A stretch of DNA of 64,000 bases from Stanieria sp. NIES-3757 (GTDB lineage: Bacteria > Cyanobacteriota > Cyanobacteriia > Cyanobacteriales > Xenococcaceae), in contig AP017375.1 of the NCBI GenBank assembly GCA_002355455.1, forward strand, positions 620,001 to 684,000, given 5' to 3'. A model generated the notes under the pieces. The model ran no database searches. It had not been told where the DNA came from and saw only the letters and a list, made by a program, of their open reading frames with translations. The position numbers and the translations under genes are program-made. Below are positions 1 through 6,972 of this stretch, one piece after another. How positions within the stretch are numbered: position 1 is the first letter of the stretch; every line of letters starts with the position of its first letter.

Positions 1-2
1 TA

Positions 3-257
3 AAAAATTTACCAGTCGATTATTTGAAAATTGATGGAATTTTTATTAAAGATTTATTAGACAATCCAATCAATTGTACGATTGTTGAAGCAATCAATCA
101 GGTTTCCCATACTATGAAGATTAAAACCATTGCCGAGTTTGTAGATAATTACGCAACCATGGCAAAATTAAAACTACTCGGAGTTGATTATGCTCAAGGT
201 TATGGTATTGCCGAACCTCAACCATTATTAACCTATTTTGATGTGGTTAAAAAATAA
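3..257 (+). CDS. C-terminal end of an EAL-domain protein (5' truncated by window edge)
   Basis: The frame is open from the window edge and ends at 257. It reads LPVDYLKIDGIFIKDLL, then the segment IKTIAEFVD, then the ending LLGVDYAQGYGIAEPQPL. These are the last conserved blocks of the EAL cyclic-di-GMP phosphodiesterase fold: the KID strand, the (V)AEFVE-like strand and the DYAQGYxxxxP loop. The catalytic EAL motif itself would lie upstream of the window, so activity cannot be judged. In cyanobacteria such a tail usually ends a GGDEF-EAL or PAS-GGDEF-EAL sensor protein. It is convergent with purK, with only 10 bp between the stops. Confidence 0.85.
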   Translation, partial: KNLPVDYLKIDGIFIKDLLDNPINCTIVEAINQVSHTMKIKTIAEFVDNYATMAKLKLLGVDYAQGYGIAEPQPLLTYFDVVKK

Positions 258-267
258 AATATAAAAA

Positions 268-1401
268 TTAATTTTGATACCAAATTGATTCAATCTTTTT
301 AGCGATTTGTTTTGCTTGAGGCAATTCTTCTTGCTGTAGCAAAATAGTAACATGACCTAATTTTCTACCTGGACGAGATTGGTTTTTGCCGTACCAGTGA
401 ATATAGCTATTAGGAATGGTCGCTAATTCATTTCTAACCTTTAAATAATCATTTTCAGAATGTTCATAACCAAGTAAATTTACCATCACTGCACCAGCAG
501 ATTTAAGTTGAGGAGAGGCTAAAGCTAAATTAGTAACAGCTTGTAATTGCATTTTAAACTGAGAAGTCTCACAAGCATCCAGAGTATAATGTCCCGAATT
601 ATGGGGACGTGGCGCAACTTCATTAACTAACACTCTACCATCAGCAGTTAAAAATAATTCGATCCCAAAAATTCCCACCACTTCTAATTTGGTTAATAGA
701 GTATTTGCGATCGCTTGAACTTGTTGTTGAATTTCTTTGGAAACATCTCCAGGTGCAATTACCCAACGACAAACTTGATCTTGCTGATAAGTTTCGACTA
801 CAGGATAGATTACCACTTCTCCCGTAGCATTACGAGCAGCCATGACGGCTAATTCTTTAGTAAAAGGAATATATTCTTCCATCAACATCTCTGCATCTGG
901 AAAACGCTGACAGATTTCTGCTAAAGCTTGATGATCTTTGAGGATAAATGTACCCTGTCCATCGTAACCATGACGACGCGCTTTCAAAACCACGGGAAAA
1001 CCATAAAGAGAATTCGCATTTTCTTCTAGAGCGATCGCACTAAACTGAGGTACAGGTAAACCAATTTGTTGTAGATAAAAGCGCTGTTCGTATTTATCTA
1101 ATAAGGGAGATAAGGCATTTAAACTAGGACAAAAAGAAACTTCCTGTCGTGCTACAACTTGTAATGCTTTAAGGTTGATAAACTCATTTTCAAAGGTAAT
1201 CACATCACAACGAGTAGCTAACTTAGCAGTAGCTTCAGCATCATCTATCGCAGCAAAAATTACTTCTGTAGCTCTACTTACTGCGGGATCTTCCTGGTTA
1301 GGAGTTTGCACAATCAACTCAATCCCTAACGTTTGTGCTTCCTCTGCCATCATCCAAGCTAATTGTCCGCCACCAATAACACCAACTCGTTTACATTTCA
1401 T
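268..1401 (-). CDS. purK: N5-carboxyaminoimidazole ribonucleotide synthase PurK
   Basis: 377 residues, the normal PurK length. PurK is an ATP-grasp enzyme that carboxylates aminoimidazole ribonucleotide with bicarbonate and ATP in cytosolic purine synthesis. Visible marks are the N-terminal Rossmann-like start VGVIGGGQLAWMMAEEA, the ATP-grasp lysine and glycine loop VVLKARRHGYDGQGTF near residue 150, and the family signature VNEVAPRPHNSGHYT near residue 270. The ATG at 1401 gives the full family N-terminus. Only 73 bp separate it from the VCBS gene upstream on the same strand, so read-through is possible, although the two are functionally unrelated. Confidence 0.96.
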   Translation of the reverse strand: MKCKRVGVIGGGQLAWMMAEEAQTLGIELIVQTPNQEDPAVSRATEVIFAAIDDAEATAKLATRCDVITFENEFINLKALQVVARQEVSFCPSLNALSPLLDKYEQRFYLQQIGLPVPQFSAIALEENANSLYGFPVVLKARRHGYDGQGTFILKDHQALAEICQRFPDAEMLMEEYIPFTKELAVMAARNATGEVVIYPVVETYQQDQVCRWVIAPGDVSKEIQQQVQAIANTLLTKLEVVGIFGIELFLTADGRVLVNEVAPRPHNSGHYTLDACETSQFKMQLQAVTNLALASPQLKSAGAVMVNLLGYEHSENDYLKVRNELATIPNSYIHWYGKNQSRPGRKLGHVTILLQQEELPQAKQIAKKIESIWYQN

Positions 1402-1474
1402 GGTTTAAATCCAAATTAACCCCAAGATTAATAAACAATCACGAAACTTGTCTCTTTGTCAATTTCAGGATTAT

Positions 1475-3781
1475 TTAATTCTTCTTAGCTGTAGTAATCT
1501 TTTTAGCATCATTACGCCAAAGGTGAAGAGCAGGATAATCATCCCAAGCAATACTAACAATTTCTAAATCACCATCTCCGTCTAAATCTGCCACTCTAGT
1601 ACCTAAATGACTTTCTTTACCTTTGTCAACTAAAATTTCTTGCCAAGCAAAACCGCGATCTAAATTTTTCCAAATCTTAACTGTTTTGCTACCGCGATGT
1701 TCACCTGTAATGATATCAACTAAGCCATCTTGGTCAAAATCTGCCACGTTCATACTATTAGTGGTGTATTGAGTGGTAACAATATGACGAATCCAAGGCG
1801 AATCTGGACGATTTTCAGGCTGTTCAAACCAATAAACTTGAGCATCTGGTTCTTTGCCACTGTTTTCTTCGCTAACAACCAAATTTAATCGATTATCGTT
1901 ATTAAGGTCAGCAATAGCAAAACGATCTGGCCATTCTGCTACCTTCCCAATGTGATGCTTTCGCCAATGTCTCTTACCATTACCAGGATTTTCCCACCAA
2001 GCCACCTTTTTACCCCAACTGTACATATCTCCTGCTGCAATATCTATATCTCCATCTCGATCCAGATCTCCCACCCCAATTCCTTCATCTGTGGCTCGAT
2101 TGGTAATCAGAGTGCTTGACCAATTGCCCTGATTAGGATTGTCAGGAATTTCAAAATAATAAATTTCTCTATCATCATTGCCACCCGATAGGAGAATTTC
2201 TGGTTTTCCGCCAGGGATAATTTGTGCCAATCGATAGCCTTGTCCATTGACATGAGCTGTTTTTGGCATGGTAGCGACTTGTTGAACTGACCAATTCGTA
2301 CCTTGAGAGTCTTTAGCCTCTAACCAGTATATATTTGGTAACGCCTCCCCAATTACATCCGCCATCTCGTCTCTATCTACATCTAGGATCAACATGGCAT
2401 CAACGTTAATCGGAAAAGTAACCCGTGACCATTTACCAGTCATATCACCGCCTGGATTACGATAAAAATACTTTCCTGAAACTATATCTTGATAACCATC
2501 TCCTGTAACATCCCCCATTGCTAAACCAAAATAACGAATTTCTTGATTAAAAGATGCTCGACTATCATCAACTTTAATATAAGTCCAATTATTGAGGGTT
2601 AGTCTGGGGTGGGAAGAAAGATTTTGCCATAGTTCAACTATCTTCTCGCTAGTGTAGTTTTTGCCAACAATATCGATATTGCGATCGCCATTAACATCCC
2701 CAAGACGAGCATTATGAGTACCTTGTTGAGACAGTAGCAGTTTTTTCCATTGGTTTTCGCCTAAATTTTCATAAACCATTACTTGTCCACCGCCAGTATT
2801 CATTTCTCCAGCAAAAACATCCAAATCACCATCATGGTCAAAATCGGCTACTTCTAGACTATGACAACCATTTAAGTGTTCTGATTCTATGGGATGTTCT
2901 TCCCAATTGGGATTAGCAAACCAAGACAACCTACCTATACCTTCTGCATGGGAAAGTACAATGTCTAATTTTCCATCCCGATTAAAATCGGCAATGATGC
3001 TACGAGTTTCTGTACCCCAATTCTTAGTTACCTGATGTTTAGTCCAACTAAGTCCTTGACTATCTGCGTTTTCATACCAATTATGACTAGCTGCAATATC
3101 CAGATCCCCATCTCCATCTATGTCGCCTAAATCTAAGCCTTCTCCCTGAGGTGTATCAATTTCATGACGTTCCCAAGTATCTTGAGGATTGTTCGGTGCA
3201 GCAAACCAAGTTAATTGTCTTGGTTGATCTTTTTTAAACATGACTACATCCAGACGACGATCCCCATTAACATCTCCAACCGCTAAATCGTGAGCAAAGT
3301 GATCGCCAATCTGATGTCGTATCCATCCTGATGCTTCAAAAGGTCTGCCCGTGTTTTCCCACCACGCGATCGCTCCATGACTCGCTTGTGGGGAAACCGT
3401 ATTATCTTCATCCTCACTAATGACAATATCACTATCCCCATCATTATCTATATCGGCAATTTCTCCATCGGTAGTAAATTGCCCTTCTGCGATCTGATAA
3501 AGAGTCCAATCAGGAGAATGATACCAAACCATCCCGATTGATTCCTGAGAACCAACCATAATGTCAGCTTGATTATCTCCATCAATATCTCCAACCGCAA
3601 GAATATCCAAACAGCATTTCTCACCTGATGGTGGCTTGGAATCGATAATTTTATGCTGGAAAACTAATGAATCAGCAATAATCGTGCCATAACTCCAATC
3701 CTTATTCTGGTATTGATAAAGGATGATTATTACTAAAAAAGTTAACAATCCCAAGAACAATGATGTAATAATTCGTATCAT
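1475..3781 (-). CDS. FG-GAP/VCBS repeat protein with N-terminal membrane anchor
   Basis: 768 residues. It starts with one hydrophobic segment (about residues 5-22) that would act as an uncleaved anchor or signal peptide. The rest is built from about thirteen repeats of the type DxDxDGxxDI, for example GDIDGDGDLDIAAS, ADFDHDGDLDVFAG and GDLDRDGDIDIAAG. Such repeats form a calcium-binding beta-propeller in extracellular or periplasmic proteins. WxxNP blocks sit between them (WYENAD, WFANPNW, WWENPGN), as in other cyanobacterial surface proteins. No catalytic domain is seen. The start codon and the spacer upstream of it are duplicated at 61557-61644, next to an FkbM methyltransferase gene. That suggests a former FkbM-VCBS gene pair. 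The ligand or role cannot be read from sequence. Confidence 0.85.
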   Translation of the reverse strand: MIRIITSLFLGLLTFLVIIILYQYQNKDWSYGTIIADSLVFQHKIIDSKPPSGEKCCLDILAVGDIDGDNQADIMVGSQESIGMVWYHSPDWTLYQIAEGQFTTDGEIADIDNDGDSDIVISEDEDNTVSPQASHGAIAWWENTGRPFEASGWIRHQIGDHFAHDLAVGDVNGDRRLDVVMFKKDQPRQLTWFAAPNNPQDTWERHEIDTPQGEGLDLGDIDGDGDLDIAASHNWYENADSQGLSWTKHQVTKNWGTETRSIIADFNRDGKLDIVLSHAEGIGRLSWFANPNWEEHPIESEHLNGCHSLEVADFDHDGDLDVFAGEMNTGGGQVMVYENLGENQWKKLLLSQQGTHNARLGDVNGDRNIDIVGKNYTSEKIVELWQNLSSHPRLTLNNWTYIKVDDSRASFNQEIRYFGLAMGDVTGDGYQDIVSGKYFYRNPGGDMTGKWSRVTFPINVDAMLILDVDRDEMADVIGEALPNIYWLEAKDSQGTNWSVQQVATMPKTAHVNGQGYRLAQIIPGGKPEILLSGGNDDREIYYFEIPDNPNQGNWSSTLITNRATDEGIGVGDLDRDGDIDIAAGDMYSWGKKVAWWENPGNGKRHWRKHHIGKVAEWPDRFAIADLNNDNRLNLVVSEENSGKEPDAQVYWFEQPENRPDSPWIRHIVTTQYTTNSMNVADFDQDGLVDIITGEHRGSKTVKIWKNLDRGFAWQEILVDKGKESHLGTRVADLDGDGDLEIVSIAWDDYPALHLWRNDAKKITTAKKN

Positions 3782-3862
3782 TAACTCTGAGCAAAAAAAT
3801 AATTGATATTTCGTTAATTCTAATTTTTATTTTTTCGCTAAATTGCAGAGAATTAGTAACTT
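3775..3862. repeat. Left copy of an 88-bp direct repeat (FkbM-VCBS junction)
   Basis: These 88 bp match 61557-61644 in the same orientation with only two mismatches. On the minus strand the repeat runs from the last codons of an FkbM-like reading frame, through a non-coding spacer, into the first codons (ATG ATA) of the VCBS gene. Just beyond the repeat (3863-3886) similarity fades into a coding tail that reads AITFSVSSY-stop. It is related to AISFPIVSH-stop of the FkbM protein at 61635. So this side keeps the intact VCBS gene and only about ten codons of an FkbM gene. Confidence 0.9.
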
Positions 3863-3952
3863 GATACAGAAAAAGTGATCGCCATTATCTTGCTTTAAAA
3901 AAAACAGAATCTGACCAAGAGTGGACAACTGCCTTAGCTTGACTTTATCCAA

Positions 3953-4140
3953 TCAAGCAGCATAAACAGCAAGATCTCTCAAACGGTTGAACAAAGGACG
4001 AGGGACTTTTATGATGTCAGTAGATTTAGATGAGATAGAAAAAGTGCTAGCCCATAGAAATCGGCGCACCAAAGCCAAGGCATCAGAAAAAGTGGGTAGA
4101 GATTTAACATACCAACTTTTTTGTCTAGTAGTCCAAGTAA
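3953..4140 (-). pseudogene. C-terminal remnant of a transposase
   Basis: About 60 codons end at 3953. They contain WYVKSLPTFSDALALVRRFLW and then IIKVPRPLFNRLRDLAVYAA before the stop. This resembles the conserved tail of a widespread cyanobacterial DDE transposase type (IS701/IS4-like); that match is from memory, not from a search. No upstream transposase body is present: the frame continues directly into tRNA-Phe. It therefore looks like the debris of an insertion that removed an FkbM-like gene on this side. Confidence 0.5.
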
Positions 4141-4152
4141 ATGTACAGTAAA

Positions 4153-4225
4153 TGCTGAGAGGCAGAATTGAACTGCCAACACGAGGATTTTCAGTCCTCT
4201 GGTCTACCGACTGAGCTATCCCAGC
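4153..4225 (-). tRNA. tRNA-Phe (GAA)
   Basis: 73 nt, no encoded CCA. The acceptor stem is GCTGGGA paired with TCTCAGC (one G-U pair), discriminator A. The anticodon arm is GAGGA/TCCTC with loop CTGAAAA, giving anticodon GAA (phenylalanine). The T arm is GGCAG-TTCAATT-CTGCC and the variable loop has five nucleotides. The D stem carries one C-C mismatch (GCTC against GACC), which is unusual and may reduce stability or reflect decay. A tyrosine integrase begins 81 bp away on the 5' side, and nucleotides 31-73 of this tRNA recur at 60986-61028. Confidence 0.9.
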
Positions 4226-4306
4226 AAGCATTATTTTCAATGCTTAACTAAAATAACAAAATTAATTTTTTGGGGATTTATTGGGGAAATTTTAGGACTG
4301 TCCCCA

Positions 4307-5473
4307 ATGCAAATTCATCTAGACAAACCACTTAAAATAGGACGAGTAACTGTAGATATAAAAGGTAAATCCTACCGCCTTCGCTTTACTTACCCAGAAG
4401 GATATCGGCACGAGATATCCATAGCTAAGGTCACGAAAGAAGGTTTTATTACTGTTCAACGCGCCGCTCAATTAATAAGTAGAGACATAGACCTAGGAGA
4501 TTTTGACGATACTTACGCCCGTTATTCTCCAAAACACGCTGAGGCACTGAAATTAGCTAACAAACCTAAAGAATATAATCTACTCCAGCTATGGGAGCTA
4601 TATAAAGGGCAAAATCAAGACCGTATTGCTATAACTACACAGAAAAATACCTGGAAGAAATTAGATTCATTGTTAGAGCGGCTCTCGAAGAATTTGCTCG
4701 CCCTAGATAAAGCCGAAGAGTTTATCCAGGCTGCTTTAAAACTATACGCTCCTGGCAGTCTACGAGTAATATTCAGAACTTGTCTTTTTCCTTGTGTTAA
4801 TCAAGCCGTTAAGCGGGAACTAATTCAAAAGAATCCTTATAAGAGGATACCTCTAACTAAATCACAGAAGAAGTTAATTGAATGCTTTGAGCGAGAAGAA
4901 ATTAAGGCTATTATTGCTGCTTTTTATAGCGACCAATTCGTCCCTAAAGGCTCATCTTATAATCACTCGCACTATGCCCCTTATGTTGAATTTTTAGCCC
5001 TAACTGGCTCAAGACCCGAAGAAGCGATCGCTTTAACTAAAGATGATATTAAACTTCATGACGGGAAAGTATTTATAAGTATTGATAAAGCCTATAGCTG
5101 TGGTGTCTTGTTACCTCATACTAAGACGCACAAACCGAAGTTGTTCCCCTGTAATCAACAGGTGCAAGATTTACTTTACTCTATTAAACCTAAAGCGTCT
5201 GGCCTATTATTTTCTACTCATCAGGATAAATATATTGACCTAGGTAACTTCCGCCAACGTTATTGGAAGGTAGTAGTAGATGCTTTAGTCAAGGCTGGCG
5301 TGGTAGATAAATACCTCAAGCCCTATTGTTTGCGCCACTCTTTTATTACTCGCTTAGTCCAAGATGGTATTGATGTCGCTACTGTTGCTGCTTTAGTTGG
5401 CAATACAACCGAAGTGATTTTAAAACACTATTTAAGTCCTTCTAGAAGTGTTGTCGTTCCAGAACTAAAATAG
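4307..5473 (+). CDS. Tyrosine recombinase (phage-type integrase) beside tRNA-Phe
   Basis: 388 residues. The N-terminal half holds an Arm/SAM-like DNA-binding region. The C-terminal catalytic domain shows the first arginine in LTGSRPEEAIAL (about residue 232), a beta-hairpin lysine region, the second box YCLRHSFITRLV (Tyr in place of the usual first His, Arg kept), GN in place of GH (LVGNTTEVI), and the nucleophile in ILKHY near residue 377. These substitutions are common in cyanobacterial integrases, so it may still be active. It starts at ATG 4307 without a strong ribosome binding site. Its place beside tRNA-Phe suggests that tRNA is, or was, its attachment site. Confidence 0.88.
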   Translation: MQIHLDKPLKIGRVTVDIKGKSYRLRFTYPEGYRHEISIAKVTKEGFITVQRAAQLISRDIDLGDFDDTYARYSPKHAEALKLANKPKEYNLLQLWELYKGQNQDRIAITTQKNTWKKLDSLLERLSKNLLALDKAEEFIQAALKLYAPGSLRVIFRTCLFPCVNQAVKRELIQKNPYKRIPLTKSQKKLIECFEREEIKAIIAAFYSDQFVPKGSSYNHSHYAPYVEFLALTGSRPEEAIALTKDDIKLHDGKVFISIDKAYSCGVLLPHTKTHKPKLFPCNQQVQDLLYSIKPKASGLLFSTHQDKYIDLGNFRQRYWKVVVDALVKAGVVDKYLKPYCLRHSFITRLVQDGIDVATVAALVGNTTEVILKHYLSPSRSVVVPELK

Positions 5474-5532
5474 CTGAACCTTTTGTATATTAAGCATTAG
5501 AGGTTAGTGCGATCGCTGCTTGTGCTAAAATA

Positions 5533-5571
5533 CAGGAAGAACTAAAAAAAATATACCATTTAGTTCTTCCT
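5533..5571 (+). other. Stem-loop downstream of the integrase
   Basis: The arms AGGAAGAACTAAA and TTTAGTTCTTCCT form a perfect 13-bp inverted repeat around a 13-nt AT-rich loop. It lies about 60 bp after the integrase stop and just before a second hairpin. It has no T-tract, so it is more likely a processing or attachment-related structure than a terminator. Confidence 0.5.
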
Positions 5572-5578
5572 ATAACTT

Positions 5579-5602
5579 AACCGTTTAATTAAACGGTTTT
5601 TT
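5579..5602 (+). terminator. Rho-independent terminator
   Basis: The stem AACCGTTT/AAACGGTT with loop AATT is followed directly by a T run. It would end integrase transcription 8 bp before the next small ORF. Confidence 0.75.
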
Positions 5603-5609
5603 ACTATTT

Positions 5610-5819
5610 ATGAAAGATCATCCGAGCTTAAGCCAAAGTGATATCCCAAAAGAGAAGCAATTAACACTACGAGAGCTTCTGAGGAAGAAATCCCAAGCGG
5701 AGAAAGTTGATAACCCGCCCGTTACATTAGTTAAGAAACCTGAAGCGGAAGCGGAAGAACAAAAAGTAAAGTTCTATCAAGCAATCGGGACTATATTTGG
5801 AGTTGTCTCCTACGTGTAG
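5610..5819 (+). pseudogene. Small ORF truncated by a transposon end (unknown family)
   Basis: 69 codons, beginning ATG at 5610 with a charged, lysine- and glutamate-rich N-terminus (LTLRELLRKK, then KKPEAEAEEQKVK). It ends with a hydrophobic strand, FYQAIGTIFGVVSYV. The reading frame runs into the TGTAG of the transposon end at 5815 and stops within it, so the original protein was probably longer. The missing part is not found at the other side of the transposon. I do not recognise the family. The intact stretch follows the integrase terminator, so it may have been cargo of the same integrated element. Confidence 0.5.
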
Positions 5820-5985
5820 CGACCCGAAATAAAAATCACACCGACCCGAAATAACGGCATTTTTCGACCCAGATTAAATGACAATATAAAGAGGTCAAAC
5901 CCACTCTTTATGACAATAGACCCAGATTATTCTGACACTGACCCACAATCATAATCAAGGGCCCACAATAACTGACAATAAACAT
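5815..5985. repeat. Transposon left end with repeated binding-site-like motifs
   Basis: The end begins TGTAGCGACCCGAAATAA at 5815. It holds at least five copies of a motif near GACCC-(G/A)-(A/C)AATAA: 5820-5832, 5841-5854, 5865-5877, 5918-5930 and 5939-5951. A sixth weaker copy (GGCCCACAATAA) starts near 5959. TGACA(A) words lie between them. A terminal TGT followed by a ladder of transposase binding sites is the general design of Tn7/Tn5053/Mu-like elements. The array sits directly after the stop of the ATPase gene (5987) and cuts an ORF on its other side. Confidence 0.7.
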
Positions 5986-5986
5986 T

Positions 5987-6958
5987 TCACAATGGAATAC
6001 CAATTTTGAGAATCAGGTCTCTGAGATCTTGAGTTTTTTCTGGAGGAAGTTGACCGTGAAGAAATGAACGCACCTCAGCAGGTCTAACATTTAACAACCT
6101 AGCAATAGATTGGGTGTTGTAACCATGCCGAATTAAATTAGGTTCGAGGTCATCAAAGCCAATAGCCAAGACTGTTTCCATAAATTCAGTAGTAATTGGT
6201 TTCTGCCCTACTTGATAAGCCTCATTCATAGCTAAAGTGAGATATTGCTCGATTTGCAGTGGCGTAGATAATCGCTTTCCTAAGAAAGAAATAGTGGATG
6301 ATTCCAAAATATCTGTAGGCTGAACTTTATCAGACGCAGCCATTCTCAAAATCCATTGAATATATTCTTCCTGATGACCTCGAATACCTTCTAAGGCAAA
6401 AATATGAGTGCGACCGCCAATTTCCTCCAAGGTCGGTCTTTTCAAATCATTTTTAAGTTTGGGATGTCCTGCCAAGATAACACTTAATTTGTCCCCATTA
6501 TTGCGTACCAACTCAACTAACCGTTTCAAACTCACCAGAGTTTGATTGTGGAGTCCGTGAGCATCATCTACAAATAAAGCTACGGGAGAACGACATTTCT
6601 TCATTAATTCCAGCAAATGTCGTTCTCTTTTCTCGGACATAGAAGGAACTTTTTCGACTTTATCTGGAGATAAATCGTAAAATAGAGCACTCATCAAAGT
6701 TAAAAGGCTGACCTTCGATGACTCCACTGCTAGAGAACGAGAAACAATGATTTGTTTACTTTTAGCTAAGTCTGCCATCAGTCTTTGTAAGAAAGTAGTT
6801 TTACCGCTACCGACTATCCCAGAGATAGCAATTAATCTTCCTTGAGCAATGGTTATTTTGAGTTCTTTCTCTAGATGTTTTTGTGAAGCAGTTTCAAAAA
6901 ATCCTAAATGATCCAGTTCTCTTTCTAAACCAAAGAATTCCATCACCTCACTAAACAT
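5987..6958 (-). CDS. AAA+ transposition ATPase (TniB/TnsC-like)
   Basis: 323 residues. Walker A is GIVGSGKTT (about residue 47) and Walker B is ALFVDDAHGL (about residue 128), with a sensor-like strand LSVILAGHPKL. The C-terminal part (NLIRHGYNTQSIARLLNVRPAEVRSFL) looks like a helix-turn-helix. In TniB, TnsC and IstB families the ATPase selects the target DNA and activates the DDE transposase. It starts 14 bp after the transposase stop, with AAGAGGT as ribosome binding site, so the two are co-transcribed. Its stop lies next to the left-end motif array, as in compact transposons. Confidence 0.82.
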   Translation of the reverse strand: MFSEVMEFFGLERELDHLGFFETASQKHLEKELKITIAQGRLIAISGIVGSGKTTFLQRLMADLAKSKQIIVSRSLAVESSKVSLLTLMSALFYDLSPDKVEKVPSMSEKRERHLLELMKKCRSPVALFVDDAHGLHNQTLVSLKRLVELVRNNGDKLSVILAGHPKLKNDLKRPTLEEIGGRTHIFALEGIRGHQEEYIQWILRMAASDKVQPTDILESSTISFLGKRLSTPLQIEQYLTLAMNEAYQVGQKPITTEFMETVLAIGFDDLEPNLIRHGYNTQSIARLLNVRPAEVRSFLHGQLPPEKTQDLRDLILKIGIPL

Positions 6959-6972
6959 AAAAAATATACCTC

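Noticed and set aside
1402-1474. 6Sa RNA gene upstream of purK, as known in some cyanobacteria
   Set aside because: The spacer upstream of purK is only 73 bp, too short for a 6S RNA of about 185 nt, and it shows no long hairpin. If the gene exists it must be elsewhere.
4141-4240. Protein-coding frame reading through the tRNA
   Set aside because: The peptide here is only the translation of tRNA-Phe on its own strand. Only the part left of about 4140 looks like transposase.
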